Assembly (NCBI GenBank): GCA_945952415.1
Contig: CAMFIF010000001.1
Span: 310,001-374,000 of the forward strand
Direction: 5' to 3'
Length of the DNA: 64,000 bases
Source: an uncultured Rhizobium sp.
GTDB lineage: Bacteria; Pseudomonadota; Alphaproteobacteria; Rhizobiales; Rhizobiaceae
Made by a program: the position numbers and the translations under genes. Under the pieces are notes generated by a model. That model searched no databases. It saw only the letters and a list, made by a program, of their open reading frames with translations, and was not told the origin of the DNA. Below are positions 20,883 through 30,111 of the stretch, one piece after another (position 1 is the stretch's first letter; every line of letters begins with the position of its first letter).

Positions 20883-20912
20883 AATATGGGGCCCGTTCCG
20901 CGCCGTTGCAAG
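20883..20912 (-). promoter_or_regulatory. Sigma-32 (RpoH)-type promoter of Hsp20
   Basis: On the minus strand CTTGCAA (20906-20912) is followed after 14 bases by CCCCATATT (20883-20891). It is close to the RpoH consensus CTTGAAA-N13-15-CCCCATNT. The predicted start near 20876 places the ROSE-like leader exactly at the 5' end of the transcript. Confidence 0.75.
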
Positions 20913-20950
20913 TTCTTCAGAGGTTGTCCGGGGCTGCTGACCGCTGCGGT

Positions 20951-20968
20951 TTTTACCGTTTGGTAAAA
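20951..20968. promoter_or_regulatory. Palindromic operator candidate upstream of the nucleoside hydrolase
   Basis: TTTTACC-GTTT-GGTAAAA has seven-base arms around four bases and sits just before a TTGACA -35-like box (20976-20981). TetR-type repressors often use ACCG...GGT palindromes, but no adjacent regulator is encoded, so the binder is unknown. Confidence 0.45.
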
Positions 20969-21043
20969 GCAGATCTTGACAGACCTGTCCGGGGCTTGTC
21001 AGTTGCGCTATCGCTGACCGAGAGAGGCTTACTGGGGACAGGC

Positions 21044-21988
21044 ATGACCGAGAAAAGAAAGATCATCATCGATACGGATCCGGGGCAGGATGACGCCGCC
21101 GCCATATTCCTGGCCTTCGGCAGCCCGGACGAAATCGATCTGCTTGGCATCACCACGGTCGCGGGAAATGTGCCCCTGAGCTACACCTCCCGCAATGCGC
21201 TGATTTTGTGCGAACTTTGCAACCGCCCTTCGGTGAAGGTTTTTGCCGGCGCCGATCGCCCCCTGAAGCGCCCGCTGGTGACCGCCGAACATGTTCACGG
21301 CAAGACGGGCCTCGACGGCCCCGTGCTGGAAGAGCCGAAGCTCGAACTTCAGAAGCAGCATGCGGTGGATTTCATCATCGAGACGCTGCGCAACGAACCG
21401 GCCGGCACCGTGACGCTCTGCACGCTCGGACCCCTGACGAATATCGCAACCGCGCTGACCCGTGCTCCCGATATCGCTCCCCGCGTGCGTGAACTCGTGA
21501 TGATGGGCGGCGGCTTCTTCGAGGGCGGCAACATCACGCCCGCGGCGGAATTCAACATCTATGTGGATCCCGAGGCCGCCAAGATCGTGTTTGGCGCCGG
21601 CATTCCCATGGTCATGATGCCGCTCGACGTGACCCATCAGCTGCTGACCCGCAAGGACCGCGTGGCCCGCATGCGCGCCATTGGCTCGCCCCCCGCCATT
21701 GCCATGGTGGAAATGCTGGAATTCTTCGAGCGCTTCGATGTGGAGAAATACGGCTCCGATGGCGGCCCGCTGCATGATCCGACCGTGATCGCCTATCTCC
21801 TGAAGCCCTCGCTCTTCTCCGGCCGTCTGTGCAATGTCGAGATTGAAACCGGGTCTGAACTGACGGCGGGCATGACGGTGGTCGACTGGTGGCATGTGAC
21901 CGATCGCAAGCGCAATGTGCAGGTCATGCGCCATGTGGATGCCGATGGCTTCTTCGATCTTCTGATCGAGCGTTTTGCCCGTATCTGA
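21044..21988 (+). CDS. Inosine/uridine-preferring nucleoside hydrolase family protein
   Basis: 314 residues from ATG 21044. The N-terminal calcium/ribose-binding signature is IIIDTDPGQDDAAAIFLAF. TLCTLGPLTNIATAL and GGNITPAAEFNIYVDPEAA are conserved active-site segments, and DPTVIAYLL lies near the end. It cleaves nucleosides to base and ribose; base specificity cannot be assigned. A ribokinase gene lies 3 kb away. A strong convergent terminator follows. The upstream in-frame extension overlaps the Hsp20 promoter and is not the real start. Confidence 0.92.
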   Translation: MTEKRKIIIDTDPGQDDAAAIFLAFGSPDEIDLLGITTVAGNVPLSYTSRNALILCELCNRPSVKVFAGADRPLKRPLVTAEHVHGKTGLDGPVLEEPKLELQKQHAVDFIIETLRNEPAGTVTLCTLGPLTNIATALTRAPDIAPRVRELVMMGGGFFEGGNITPAAEFNIYVDPEAAKIVFGAGIPMVMMPLDVTHQLLTRKDRVARMRAIGSPPAIAMVEMLEFFERFDVEKYGSDGGPLHDPTVIAYLLKPSLFSGRLCNVEIETGSELTAGMTVVDWWHVTDRKRNVQVMRHVDADGFFDLLIERFARI

Positions 21989-22020
21989 CCCCGATCGCCT
22001 AAGACCTTGGCTTTAGAGAA

Positions 22021-22053
22021 AAGGCCCGCAATCCTGAGAGGATTGCGGGCCTT
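22021..22053. terminator. Strong bidirectional terminator between nucleoside hydrolase and chemoreceptor
   Basis: A perfect 15-bp stem, AAGGCCCGCAATCCT / AGGATTGCGGGCCTT, has a three-base loop. It lies between two convergent genes and can serve both strands. Confidence 0.9.
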
Positions 22054-22081
22054 TCGCATGGCAGTGCCTTGCGGCGGGATC

Positions 22082-24427
22082 TCAGAATTCCTCCCAGTCC
22101 GCATTGACCGCAAGGGCGGTTGCGCCCGCGGTGCGGGGTGCGGCGGCCGGACGGGACGGGGCGGCTACGGGAGCAGCCGGCGCCTTCCGGGGAAGAGGGG
22201 CGGTCGCACGCGGCGCCGGAGCGGTCGCCACAGGGGCGGCCGGTCGGACCATGCCGGAGGTGGTAAAGCGGCTCACCACCTGCTTCAGTGTATTGGCCTC
22301 GTCGCTCAGCACATGGCTTGCCGCCGTGGTTTCTTCCACCATCGCGGCGTTCTGCTGGGTGACCTGGTCCATCTGGTTGACGGCCGCATTGATTTCCTTC
22401 AGGCCCGCCGCCTGTTCGCTGGCGGAGGAGGATATCTGCAGGATCAGGCTGTTGATCTGCATGACCTGATCGGAAATCCGGCCAAGCGCGGTTCCCGCCT
22501 GCGCCACCAGCTCCACGCCCTCCTTGACCTGGATGCCGGACGTGTTGATGAGCGTCTTGATTTCCTTGGCCGCGCTGGCAGACCGCTGAGCAAGCTCGCG
22601 CACTTCCTGGGCAACCACCGCGAAGCCCTTGCCGGCTTCCCCGGCGCGCGCCGCTTCCACGCCGGCATTCAGCGCCAGAAGGTTGGTCTGGAAGGCGATC
22701 TCGTCGATCACGCCGATGATGCGCGAAACCTGCAGCGAGGATTGCTCGATGCCGCGCATGGAATCGATAGCTTTCTGCACGATCTCGCCGGAGCGTTCCG
22801 CATCGCTGCAGGCCGTATTGACGGTGGTTGCCGCCACGCTGGCATTATCGGCGCTGGAATTGACCTGTTCGGTGATCTGGTTGAGCGCCGCTGCGGTTTC
22901 TTCGAGGCTTGCCGCCTGCTGTTCCGTGCGGTGCGAGAGATCATTGGCGCTCCGGCTGATTTCCGACGTGCCACTATTGATGTTATGCACGGTGGAATTC
23001 AGCGTGAGGATGGTTTCCTCGAGGCTTTGCAGCGCGCTGTTGAAGTCCTGCTTCAGCGCCGCATAATTTCCCGGGAAATTGTCCTCGATGCGGTAGGCGA
23101 GGTTGCCGCGCGACAGTTCTGCCAATGCGGTGCCAAGGGACTGTACCACATGGCGCTGCAGATTACCCGACTCGGCGCGCTCCTGGTCATTGCGCGACCG
23201 TTCCTCTTCGGCTGCGGCACGCTGGACCTGGTTTTCGTTCTCCAGATTGCGGGCATCGGCAAGGGCATGACGGAAGGTTTCGAGCGCGGTTGCCACGGCG
23301 CCGATCTCGTCGGTGCGGTCCTGGCCGGAGACGGGCTGTTCGTAGCGGCCGCTCGAAAGCGTGCCCACATCGGCCACCAGCGCGTCGAGCGGCTTCTTCA
23401 CGAAGACACGGACAGCGAAATAGAGGGCGGCCATGACGGCAAGAAGCATGACCAGACCGCCGGCAGCCATCATCCAGGTCTGCGCGTTTACCACTGCGGA
23501 AATGGCCGATACCGGCACGTCGACAAGCACGACCCAGCGTGCATTGAGGTCCGGAAGCTGGAAAGGATAGACGACGCGATAAATATCGCGGCCATCGGCA
23601 TCCACCTGGTTGCGCAGAATGGAGGCCGTGCCATCCTTCAGCGCCGCGTCGATTTCGCTCTTGCCTTCGCCTTCGAAGGGCTTGATCAGCTGCTTTTCGG
23701 TGGGCGCGACGATCCACTTTCCGCTCTGGGAAATCAGGAGGACGCGGCCGCTTTCCAGCGGGTGCTGGCTGCTCAGCCGCTTGGCAATCGAGGAGAGCGA
23801 GATATCGACGCCCGCAACGCCGATCAGCTTGCCTTCCGACTGCACGGGATAGGCGATGGAGGTGATGACTTCCTTCACTTCCTCGGTCGTATAGGGATCG
23901 GTAATGCTGCCCTGCAGCGTCTTGGCGGGCACGGAATACCAAGCATCCTTGTAACTTTCGCCGAAGGTGGAGAGCTTAATGCCGCCTTCCTTCTTCTTCG
24001 TCCAGTAGGGCGTGAAGATGCCGTTCTTGTTGCCGCCAAGCTCCAGTTTGTCCTTCACGCTGTCCTGCTCGCCGTCGATGGCCTTCGGCTCTTCCTGCAT
24101 CCAGCTGCCGAAGGCGAAGTCATACTGCTCCACATTGGCCTTGAGGATGTCGATCACCCCCTTGCGGTCGAGATACTTGCCGTCGTGCGACCGGCCGATC
24201 ACGCCGGACATAGAGCGTGCCGCACCGGCAAGCTGCGCCACGTCGGCACCGATGGAATTGGCAATGGAGCTGGCTTCGGCACGCGCCTGATCGAGCGTCA
24301 ACTTTTCCACCCGGTTGCGGGTCTCGGAAATCAGCACCGCATTGGTGGTGAAAAGGACTGCCGTGATCGCAATGCCGCTGACGGCGATCAGTTTTAGGGC
24401 AATGGTCGTGAAACGGGAATTGAGCAT
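22082..24427 (-). CDS. Methyl-accepting chemotaxis protein with periplasmic Cache sensor
   Basis: 781 residues. TM1 is at about residues 8-30. The Cache-type sensor spans about 40-310 (DGKYLDRKGVIDILK, FAFGSWMQEE, ITDPYTTEEVKEVITSIAYP, KLIGVAGVDISL). TM2 is at about 310-335, then a HAMP domain and a signalling hairpin with IAFQTNLLALNAGVEAARAG. The extreme C-terminus DWEEF fits the xWxxF tether for CheR/CheB. The ligand is unknown; Cache receptors commonly bind amino or organic acids. Ribokinase is upstream on the same strand. The long + strand frame opposite is a shadow. Confidence 0.95.
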   Translation of the reverse strand: MLNSRFTTIALKLIAVSGIAITAVLFTTNAVLISETRNRVEKLTLDQARAEASSIANSIGADVAQLAGAARSMSGVIGRSHDGKYLDRKGVIDILKANVEQYDFAFGSWMQEEPKAIDGEQDSVKDKLELGGNKNGIFTPYWTKKKEGGIKLSTFGESYKDAWYSVPAKTLQGSITDPYTTEEVKEVITSIAYPVQSEGKLIGVAGVDISLSSIAKRLSSQHPLESGRVLLISQSGKWIVAPTEKQLIKPFEGEGKSEIDAALKDGTASILRNQVDADGRDIYRVVYPFQLPDLNARWVVLVDVPVSAISAVVNAQTWMMAAGGLVMLLAVMAALYFAVRVFVKKPLDALVADVGTLSSGRYEQPVSGQDRTDEIGAVATALETFRHALADARNLENENQVQRAAAEEERSRNDQERAESGNLQRHVVQSLGTALAELSRGNLAYRIEDNFPGNYAALKQDFNSALQSLEETILTLNSTVHNINSGTSEISRSANDLSHRTEQQAASLEETAAALNQITEQVNSSADNASVAATTVNTACSDAERSGEIVQKAIDSMRGIEQSSLQVSRIIGVIDEIAFQTNLLALNAGVEAARAGEAGKGFAVVAQEVRELAQRSASAAKEIKTLINTSGIQVKEGVELVAQAGTALGRISDQVMQINSLILQISSSASEQAAGLKEINAAVNQMDQVTQQNAAMVEETTAASHVLSDEANTLKQVVSRFTTSGMVRPAAPVATAPAPRATAPLPRKAPAAPVAAPSRPAAAPRTAGATALAVNADWEEF

Positions 24428-24660
24428 GGGGCCTCGACAATGGGGGTCCGTTCTGCGGGAACCCGACGCGGGTATGCTCTTTCATGGAGCGGAAAGGCGC
24501 ATCGCAGCCATGTGCTGCCCACATCGCGCCTCATGCAGGGAGGCTAGCTGGCCGTTATTAATTAAAAATAAAAACAAGGATTGCAGGCCGCTTACTGAGC
24601 CACACAAAATATCGGGTGTGCGAGATGTAATACTCGCGTCTTAAGGATCCGGGAGGAAAA

Positions 24661-25569
24661 TTACTCGGCAGCGAGCTTCCCGTCGACCTCTTCGGCCAGC
24701 GGAATGGAGGGCTGGGCGCCCGCCTTGAGGCAAGCCAGCGAGCCGGCGACGGCCGCCCGGCGCAGTGCCTTCTCGAAGGGCATGCCGCTTTCGAGCGAAG
24801 CCGCGAAATAGCCGCAGAACGTATCGCCCGCACCCACCGTATCGACCGGCTCGATCTTCAGTCCGGCGGCGCGATGCAGCTTGCCGTCGCGAATGGCAAC
24901 TACGCCTTCGCTGCCCAGGGTCACGATGATGGTCTGGCCGTTTTCCTGATGCAGGCGTTTCAGCTGCGCGATCCGCTCGTCGGCAGAAAGCTTCTCCTGC
25001 CCGGCCAGCCGCTCGAACTCGGTCTCGTTGGCAATCACGATGCTCGCCTTGCGGCCCAGCTCCGCCGCCCGGTCGATGAGCGGCGCGATGTTGATGACGG
25101 TCGTGATGCCCTTGGCATGGGCGGCTTCCAAGGCCGCTTCCACCGCCTCGGAGGGCACTTCCAGCTGCACGAGCAGATAATCGCCCCGTTTCATGCCGGA
25201 AATGGCGGCCCGGGCATCTTCCGCCGAAACGGCGGCATTGGCGCCGGGCACCACCGCAATCATGTTCTCGCCATCCCCGCCCACGAGGATCAGCGCGGTG
25301 CCGGTCGGATGCGGCGAAGTCTTCACCGCCTGCATGTCAACCGCGGCCACATGCATCATGGCCGTTGCCTGCGCCGCGAAGGGGTCGTCGCCGACCGCGC
25401 CTACCATCTTCACCTGGGCACCGGCGCGCTTTGCAGCAAGCGCCTGGTTGGCTCCCTTGCCGCCCGCCGCCGTGGAAAAGCTGGTTCCCGAAACGGTTTC
25501 GCCCGGCTTGGGAAGCCGGATGGTGGTGGCAACGAGGTCCATGTTGATGGAGCCGAGGACAGTGATCAT
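24661..25569 (-). CDS. rbsK: Ribokinase (PfkB family)
   Basis: About 302 residues from ATG 25569, giving the family N-terminus MITVLGSINMDLVATT. A GTG at 25620, overlapping the rmuC stop by 4 bases with GAGGA before it, would add 17 residues and imply coupling. Motifs are GGKGANQALAAKRAGA near residue 37 and the C-terminal anion-hole/base segment DTVGAGDTFCGYFAASL. It phosphorylates ribose to ribose-5-phosphate, and could handle ribose released by the nearby nucleoside hydrolase. Confidence 0.93.
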   Translation of the reverse strand: MITVLGSINMDLVATTIRLPKPGETVSGTSFSTAAGGKGANQALAAKRAGAQVKMVGAVGDDPFAAQATAMMHVAAVDMQAVKTSPHPTGTALILVGGDGENMIAVVPGANAAVSAEDARAAISGMKRGDYLLVQLEVPSEAVEAALEAAHAKGITTVINIAPLIDRAAELGRKASIVIANETEFERLAGQEKLSADERIAQLKRLHQENGQTIIVTLGSEGVVAIRDGKLHRAAGLKIEPVDTVGAGDTFCGYFAASLESGMPFEKALRRAAVAGSLACLKAGAQPSIPLAEEVDGKLAAE

Positions 25570-25616
25570 GATCTCATTCCGGATGCTGGTCTTGGCATGG
25601 ACAGTGCCCGACCGCT

Positions 25617-26765
25617 TCACTCCTCGTCAACCACTCTGAGCCGCAATTTGCCCGTCGCACTATCGGCGAAGCGGGCCACTTCGTTTTTTTCCCCGGATTT
25701 TGCTGGCTCTGCCGGCTCGGGTAGATCGAGCCCGGAAATGCGCTCGCCCCGGCGCATGATCTTGGCGGTCGAAACCACGATCGATTCGATGTCCTTCTGG
25801 CTCTGGCCGAAATGGGTCTGCAGCTTGCCCACACGCTCGTCGAGCCGCTCGAGATCCTGCAGCAGGGAGGCGACTTCCGCCTGGATGAGATGGGCCTGTT
25901 CCCGCATGCGCTGGTCCTTGAGAAGCGCCTGCAGCAATTGCACCGAGAGCATGAGAAGCGACGGCGAGACGATCATGACTCGAAGTTTCTGCGCCCGCTG
26001 CACGATTGCCTCGAAGCGCTCGTGCAGGTCGGCAAAGATCGATTCGGAGGGGACGAAGAGAAACCCCGTCTCCTGGGTCTCGCCGGGAATGAGATATTTC
26101 TCCGCTATTGCCCGGATGTGGATATCCATGTCCCGGCGGAAGAACTGCGCTGCCGCCTGCCGCCGCTCCGCATCGGGCGCATCCCGAAAGGCGTTCCAGC
26201 TTTCCAGGGGGAATTTCGCGTCGATGACGAGCCCCGGCGCGCCGTTCGGCATGGAGACGAGGCAGTCGGGGCGGTTGCCATTGGAAAGCGTCGCCTGGAA
26301 ACTGTAGCTGCCGAAGGGCAGGCCATCCGCGATGATGGCTTCCATGCGCCCCTGTCCGAAGGCGCCGCGCGTCTGCTTGTTGGAAAGAATGGCCTGGAGG
26401 CCCGCCATGTCCCGGGCAAGGGTCTGGATATTGGCCTGCGCCGCGTCGATGACCGCAAGCCGCTCGGCAAGCCGCCGGAGATTGCCATGGGTCGCCTCCG
26501 CCTGCGCCTGCAGCGCATGTCCGACCCGCCCGGTCATCCCGTCGATCCGCTCCCCCACCAGACCATTCAGCTCCGCCTGCCGCCGGTCAAGCATGTCCGT
26601 CAGCGTCTGGATGCGCCCCTGCATTTCCGCCTGTGCCTGGAGGAGGGCGCTGATCGCCTGCTCGCCAGCGCCATTGGCACGCCGGCCCCAGAGGCCGAAG
26701 ATCACAACCGTAAGGACCGAAAGCAGGACCAGCCCCAGAAGCCCATAGAATTCAGCCTCGCTCAT
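25617..26765 (-). CDS. rmuC: DNA recombination protein RmuC
   Basis: About 382 residues from ATG 26765; ATG 26789 and TTG 26795 are alternatives. An N-terminal membrane anchor (FYGLLGLVLLSVLTVVIFGLW) is followed by a coiled coil (about 40-135). The RmuC nuclease-like domain then shows GAFGQGRMEAIIADGL, CLVSMPNGAPGLVIDAKFPL and GFLFVPSESIFADLHE. The family limits recombination between inverted repeats. The C-terminus overlaps the possible GTG start of rbsK. Confidence 0.93.
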   Translation of the reverse strand: MSEAEFYGLLGLVLLSVLTVVIFGLWGRRANGAGEQAISALLQAQAEMQGRIQTLTDMLDRRQAELNGLVGERIDGMTGRVGHALQAQAEATHGNLRRLAERLAVIDAAQANIQTLARDMAGLQAILSNKQTRGAFGQGRMEAIIADGLPFGSYSFQATLSNGNRPDCLVSMPNGAPGLVIDAKFPLESWNAFRDAPDAERRQAAAQFFRRDMDIHIRAIAEKYLIPGETQETGFLFVPSESIFADLHERFEAIVQRAQKLRVMIVSPSLLMLSVQLLQALLKDQRMREQAHLIQAEVASLLQDLERLDERVGKLQTHFGQSQKDIESIVVSTAKIMRRGERISGLDLPEPAEPAKSGEKNEVARFADSATGKLRLRVVDEE

Positions 26766-27034
26766 CGATCTGAAAAAATTTCCCACCATTCGCAATCCGT
26801 TGGCCCGGGTTTGTCTTGTGTCAAAGGATCAAAACATGAACATTCCGCTATGGCAAGGTGAATGCAGAAATATTATCTTCTGCTTTCGGAGGTGTAAAAT
26901 CGCGGAAGGGTACACTTTAGCGGGCGAAAACTCGTAGAATTGGCTTAATTCAATATTTACCCAAAAAGTTGTTTATGTAAATTAATATAGATTAAAATTG
27001 CGATGGATGTTCGCATAGGTCGCAGGAGATATAC
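26766..27034. other. AT-rich intergenic region between rmuC and the globin chemoreceptor
   Basis: The divergent promoter region is distinctly AT-rich at 26940-27000, unlike the roughly 63% GC surroundings. A good Shine-Dalgarno (CAGGAGA, 27021-27027) precedes the globin receptor start. No gene is seen in it; specific sigma-factor sites could not be assigned. Confidence 0.6.
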
Positions 27035-28555
27035 ATGACCGATAATAATGCGCGCCGGGACCTGGACAAGCGCCTGGACTTCATTGGCCTCGACGATCAG
27101 GCCCGCAAGACCCTTCGCAATCTCAGCCCCGTGATTCGCGAGGCCATGGATGCGGGTCTCGATGCCTTCTATCGCAAGGTGGCTGCCGTTCCGGAAACGG
27201 CGGCCTTCTTCCGCAACGATCAGCACATGAAGGGGGCGAAACGCCGCCAGCTGGATCACTGGGGGATCGTCTCCAGCGGCGAATATGACGTTCGCTATGT
27301 CCAGGGTGTCCAGGCGATTGGCGCCACCCATGCCCGTATCGGTCTGGAGCCCCGCTGGTATATCGGCGGTTACGGGCTGCTCTTGGAGCAGGTGATCCAT
27401 GCGGTGGCGGAAAAGCGCTGGCCTTCGCGCTTCGGCAAGGGGCGCTCGAAAGAGCTGGCCTCCGAGATCTCGGCCATCGTGAAGGCCGCGATCCTCGACA
27501 TGGATTATTCGATCTCCGTCTATCTCGACAAGCTCGAGGAGCAGCGCCAGCAGGCCGAGGCCTCCCGTCTGCTGGTTGAGAAAGAACAGAACGAGGCGCT
27601 CGCCGCGCTGACGAAAACTCTGGAAGACCTTTCCAAGGGCAATTTGGAAACCCGCATGCCGGAAGGTCTCGCGTCCGGCTTCCAGAACATGGTCGATGAT
27701 TATAACAATGCCGCGGAAAACCTGCGCGTGGCGCTGTCAACCGTGCGCCATGCCGCCGAAAAAATCCTTGGCAGCACCGGCTCGATCGCCGAAGCCACGG
27801 ACGATCTGGCAAGGCGCACCGAGCAGCAGGCGGCCGGACTTGAGGAAAGCACGGCCGCGCTTCAGGAGCTCACCGGCAATGTTTCCGTGACGGCCAAGGG
27901 TGCCAAGCAGGCATCGGATGTCGTCGGTCAGGCGCTCAAGGAGGCCCATGTCTCCGGCGAGGTCGTTACCAAGGCGGTCAGCGCCATGGGTGCCATCGAG
28001 AAATCCTCCGATGAAATCTCTAAGATCATCGGCGTCATCGATGAGATCGCCTTCCAGACCAACCTTCTGGCGCTGAATGCCGGCGTCGAGGCCGCCCGTG
28101 CCGGGGAGGCCGGCCGTGGCTTTGCGGTCGTCGCCCAGGAAGTGCGCGAGCTCGCCCAGCGCTGCGGCAAGGCGGCGCAGGAAATCAAGTCGCTGATCTC
28201 GCAAAGCTCCACCCAGGTGCAGACCGGTGTCGGTCTCGTCAACGAGGCGGGCGGGGCGCTGGACAAGATCATCGGCCGCATCGTGGAGATCAACGAGATC
28301 GTTTCGGGCATTGCCTCGGCAGCCGAAAGCCAGTCGGGTGGCCTCCGGGAGGTCAGCGCCGCGATAATCAACATGGACGAAATCACCCAGCAGAATGCCG
28401 GTATGGTGGAGCACACCTCGCACCAGACGGAGACGCTGCGTGAAGAGGTTGAGCGGCTCGTTACCGCCCTCCGGGGCTTCCGCACCCGCAGCGAAGCCCG
28501 CCTTCGGGAAGATGCCCAGAATGCCGGCCGCGGTGCGATCCGCCGGGCCGGCTGA
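27035..28555 (+). CDS. Globin-coupled soluble chemoreceptor (HemAT/IcpA-like aerotaxis transducer)
   Basis: 506 residues with no membrane segment, so cytoplasmic. The N-terminal sensor globin (about 1-175) has the diagnostic THARIGLEPRWYIGGYG with proximal haem His at residue 99. A linker and HAMP-like region spans about 185-250, followed by the MCP signalling domain with IAFQTNLLALNAGVEAARAG. The C-terminus (RGAIRRAG) lacks the xWxxF tether. It probably senses oxygen and signals to CheA. It is transcribed alone from an AT-rich promoter region. Confidence 0.95.
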   Translation: MTDNNARRDLDKRLDFIGLDDQARKTLRNLSPVIREAMDAGLDAFYRKVAAVPETAAFFRNDQHMKGAKRRQLDHWGIVSSGEYDVRYVQGVQAIGATHARIGLEPRWYIGGYGLLLEQVIHAVAEKRWPSRFGKGRSKELASEISAIVKAAILDMDYSISVYLDKLEEQRQQAEASRLLVEKEQNEALAALTKTLEDLSKGNLETRMPEGLASGFQNMVDDYNNAAENLRVALSTVRHAAEKILGSTGSIAEATDDLARRTEQQAAGLEESTAALQELTGNVSVTAKGAKQASDVVGQALKEAHVSGEVVTKAVSAMGAIEKSSDEISKIIGVIDEIAFQTNLLALNAGVEAARAGEAGRGFAVVAQEVRELAQRCGKAAQEIKSLISQSSTQVQTGVGLVNEAGGALDKIIGRIVEINEIVSGIASAAESQSGGLREVSAAIINMDEITQQNAGMVEHTSHQTETLREEVERLVTALRGFRTRSEARLREDAQNAGRGAIRRAG

Positions 28556-28634
28556 GGCGGGGTATCGAAAAATCCCCGTCTTTCCGGGCTGAAGGGCAAT
28601 TCCCACGGCGGAAAAGATCGGTTATGGGAAAGCC

Positions 28635-29147
28635 ATGACGATCAAGCCTCTTATCATTCTTCCCGATCCCGTTCTCCGCCAGGTCTCCAGCCCGGTGGAG
28701 CGGATCGATGCTGACAGCCTGCGTCTGGCCGACGACATGCTGGAAACCATGTATGATGCGCCCGGAATCGGCCTCGCTGCGATCCAGATCGGCGTGCCGC
28801 GCCGGCTGGTCGTCATCGACGTGTCGAAGGAAGGCGAGGAGAAGAAGCCACTCGTCTTCTTCAACCCGGAAATCCTCACCGCCACCGAGGCGCGCTCGAC
28901 CTATGAGGAGGGCTGCCTCTCCATTCCCGATTATTATGCGGAAGTGGAGCGTCCGGCCGGCATCACGGTGCGCTATGTGGATCGCGACGGAAAGCAGCAG
29001 GAAATGACGGCTGATGGCCTTCTCGCCACCTGCCTCCAGCACGAGATCGACCATCTGAACGGCACGCTCTTCATCGATCACATTTCCCGGCTGAAGCGGG
29101 AAATGGTCATCCGCAAGTTCACTAAGGCCGCCAAGGCGCGCATCTGA
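28635..29147 (+). CDS. def: Peptide deformylase Def
   Basis: 170 residues. Motif 1 is [10 protein letters not shown], motif 2 EGCLSIP and motif 3 QHEIDHLNG, which together supply the Cys and two His metal ligands. In motif 1 the usual Pro reads Ile (AIQ), a variant I recall in rhizobial enzymes. It removes the formyl group from nascent proteins. It is followed 28 bases later by fmt, which adds that formyl group. Confidence 0.98.
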   Translation: MTIKPLIILPDPVLRQVSSPVERIDADSLRLADDMLETMYDAPGIGLAAIQIGVPRRLVVIDVSKEGEEKKPLVFFNPEILTATEARSTYEEGCLSIPDYYAEVERPAGITVRYVDRDGKQQEMTADGLLATCLQHEIDHLNGTLFIDHISRLKREMVIRKFTKAAKARI

Positions 29148-29175
29148 TTGCCGCCTCCCGGCCGGGAGCCCCGCC

Positions 29176-30111
29176 ATGTCCTTGCGCATCGTCTTCATGG
29201 GAACACCCGATTTCGCCGTGGCCACGCTGAAGGCGCTCCACGCCGCCGGCCATGAAATCGTCGCCGTCTATTCCCAGCCCCCGCGGCCGGCGGGCCGGAG
29301 GGGCCTGGAATTGCAGAAATCCCCCGTGCATCTCGCTGCGGAAAGCCTCGGCCTTCCGGTTTTCACGCCGCTGAATTTCAAGGCGGAGGAGGAGCGGGAG
29401 CGGTTTCGTGCCCACCGGGCCGACGTGGCGGTGGTGGTCGCCTATGGCCTTTTGCTGCCGCCGGCCATTCTCGAAGCCCCCCGTTTCGGCTGCTATAACG
29501 GTCATGCTTCGCTTCTGCCGCGCTGGCGGGGTGCCGCCCCCATCCAGCGCGCCATCATGGCAGGCGATGCGGAAACCGGCATCATGGTGATGAAGATGGA
29601 GGAGGGGCTCGATACCGGCCCCGTCGCCGGCACCGCGCGTGAGCCGATCCCTCTCGATATCTCCGCCGGCGAACTGCATGACCGACTGATGCAGGCGGGC
29701 GCGACGCTGATGGTCGAGGCGATGGCCCGGCTTGAGCGCGGCGATCTGCCGCTCACCTCCCAGCCGGAAGGAGGCGTGCTCTATGCCGCAAAGATCGACA
29801 AGGCGGAGGCGCGGATCGATTTCGCCGCGCCGGCCCGCAGCCTTCACGATCGCATCCGCGGTCTCGCACCTTTCCCCGGTGCCTGGTTCGAGCTGTCGGT
29901 CGCCGGCAAGCCGGAACGGGTCAAGGTGCTGAAAGCGGCGCTTGCCGAAGGCGAGGGAGAACCGGGCACGCTCCTCGATCACGCCGGCACGGTTGCCTGC
30001 GGAGCGGGTGCGATCCGGCTTCTCCGCCTCCAGAAGGCGGGCGGCAAGCCGCTCGATATCGATGATTTCCTGAGAGGCACCCCGCTGCCCCAGGGCACGA
30101 GGCTCTCCTGA
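29176..30111 (+). CDS. fmt: Methionyl-tRNA formyltransferase Fmt
   Basis: 311 residues. The N-terminal formyltransferase domain has [21 protein letters not shown], then the catalytic region [20 protein letters not shown]; the usual family spelling is NxHxSLLP, and here NGHASLLP keeps Asn and His. A C-terminal OB-like domain follows. It formylates initiator Met-tRNA. It overlaps truA by one base (TGATG), giving a def-fmt-truA operon. Confidence 0.97.
   Translation: MSLRIVFMGTPDFAVATLKALHAAGHEIVAVYSQPPRPAGRRGLELQKSPVHLAAESLGLPVFTPLNFKAEEERERFRAHRADVAVVVAYGLLLPPAILEAPRFGCYNGHASLLPRWRGAAPIQRAIMAGDAETGIMVMKMEEGLDTGPVAGTAREPIPLDISAGELHDRLMQAGATLMVEAMARLERGDLPLTSQPEGGVLYAAKIDKAEARIDFAAPARSLHDRIRGLAPFPGAWFELSVAGKPERVKVLKAALAEGEGEPGTLLDHAGTVACGAGAIRLLRLQKAGGKPLDIDDFLRGTPLPQGTRLS

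Noticed and set aside
22007..24397. A 796-codon open frame on the + strand opposite the Cache chemoreceptor
   Set aside because: It lies antisense to a well-recognised gene, has His/Gly/Arg-rich low-complexity composition typical of GC-rich shadows, and shows no family motif.
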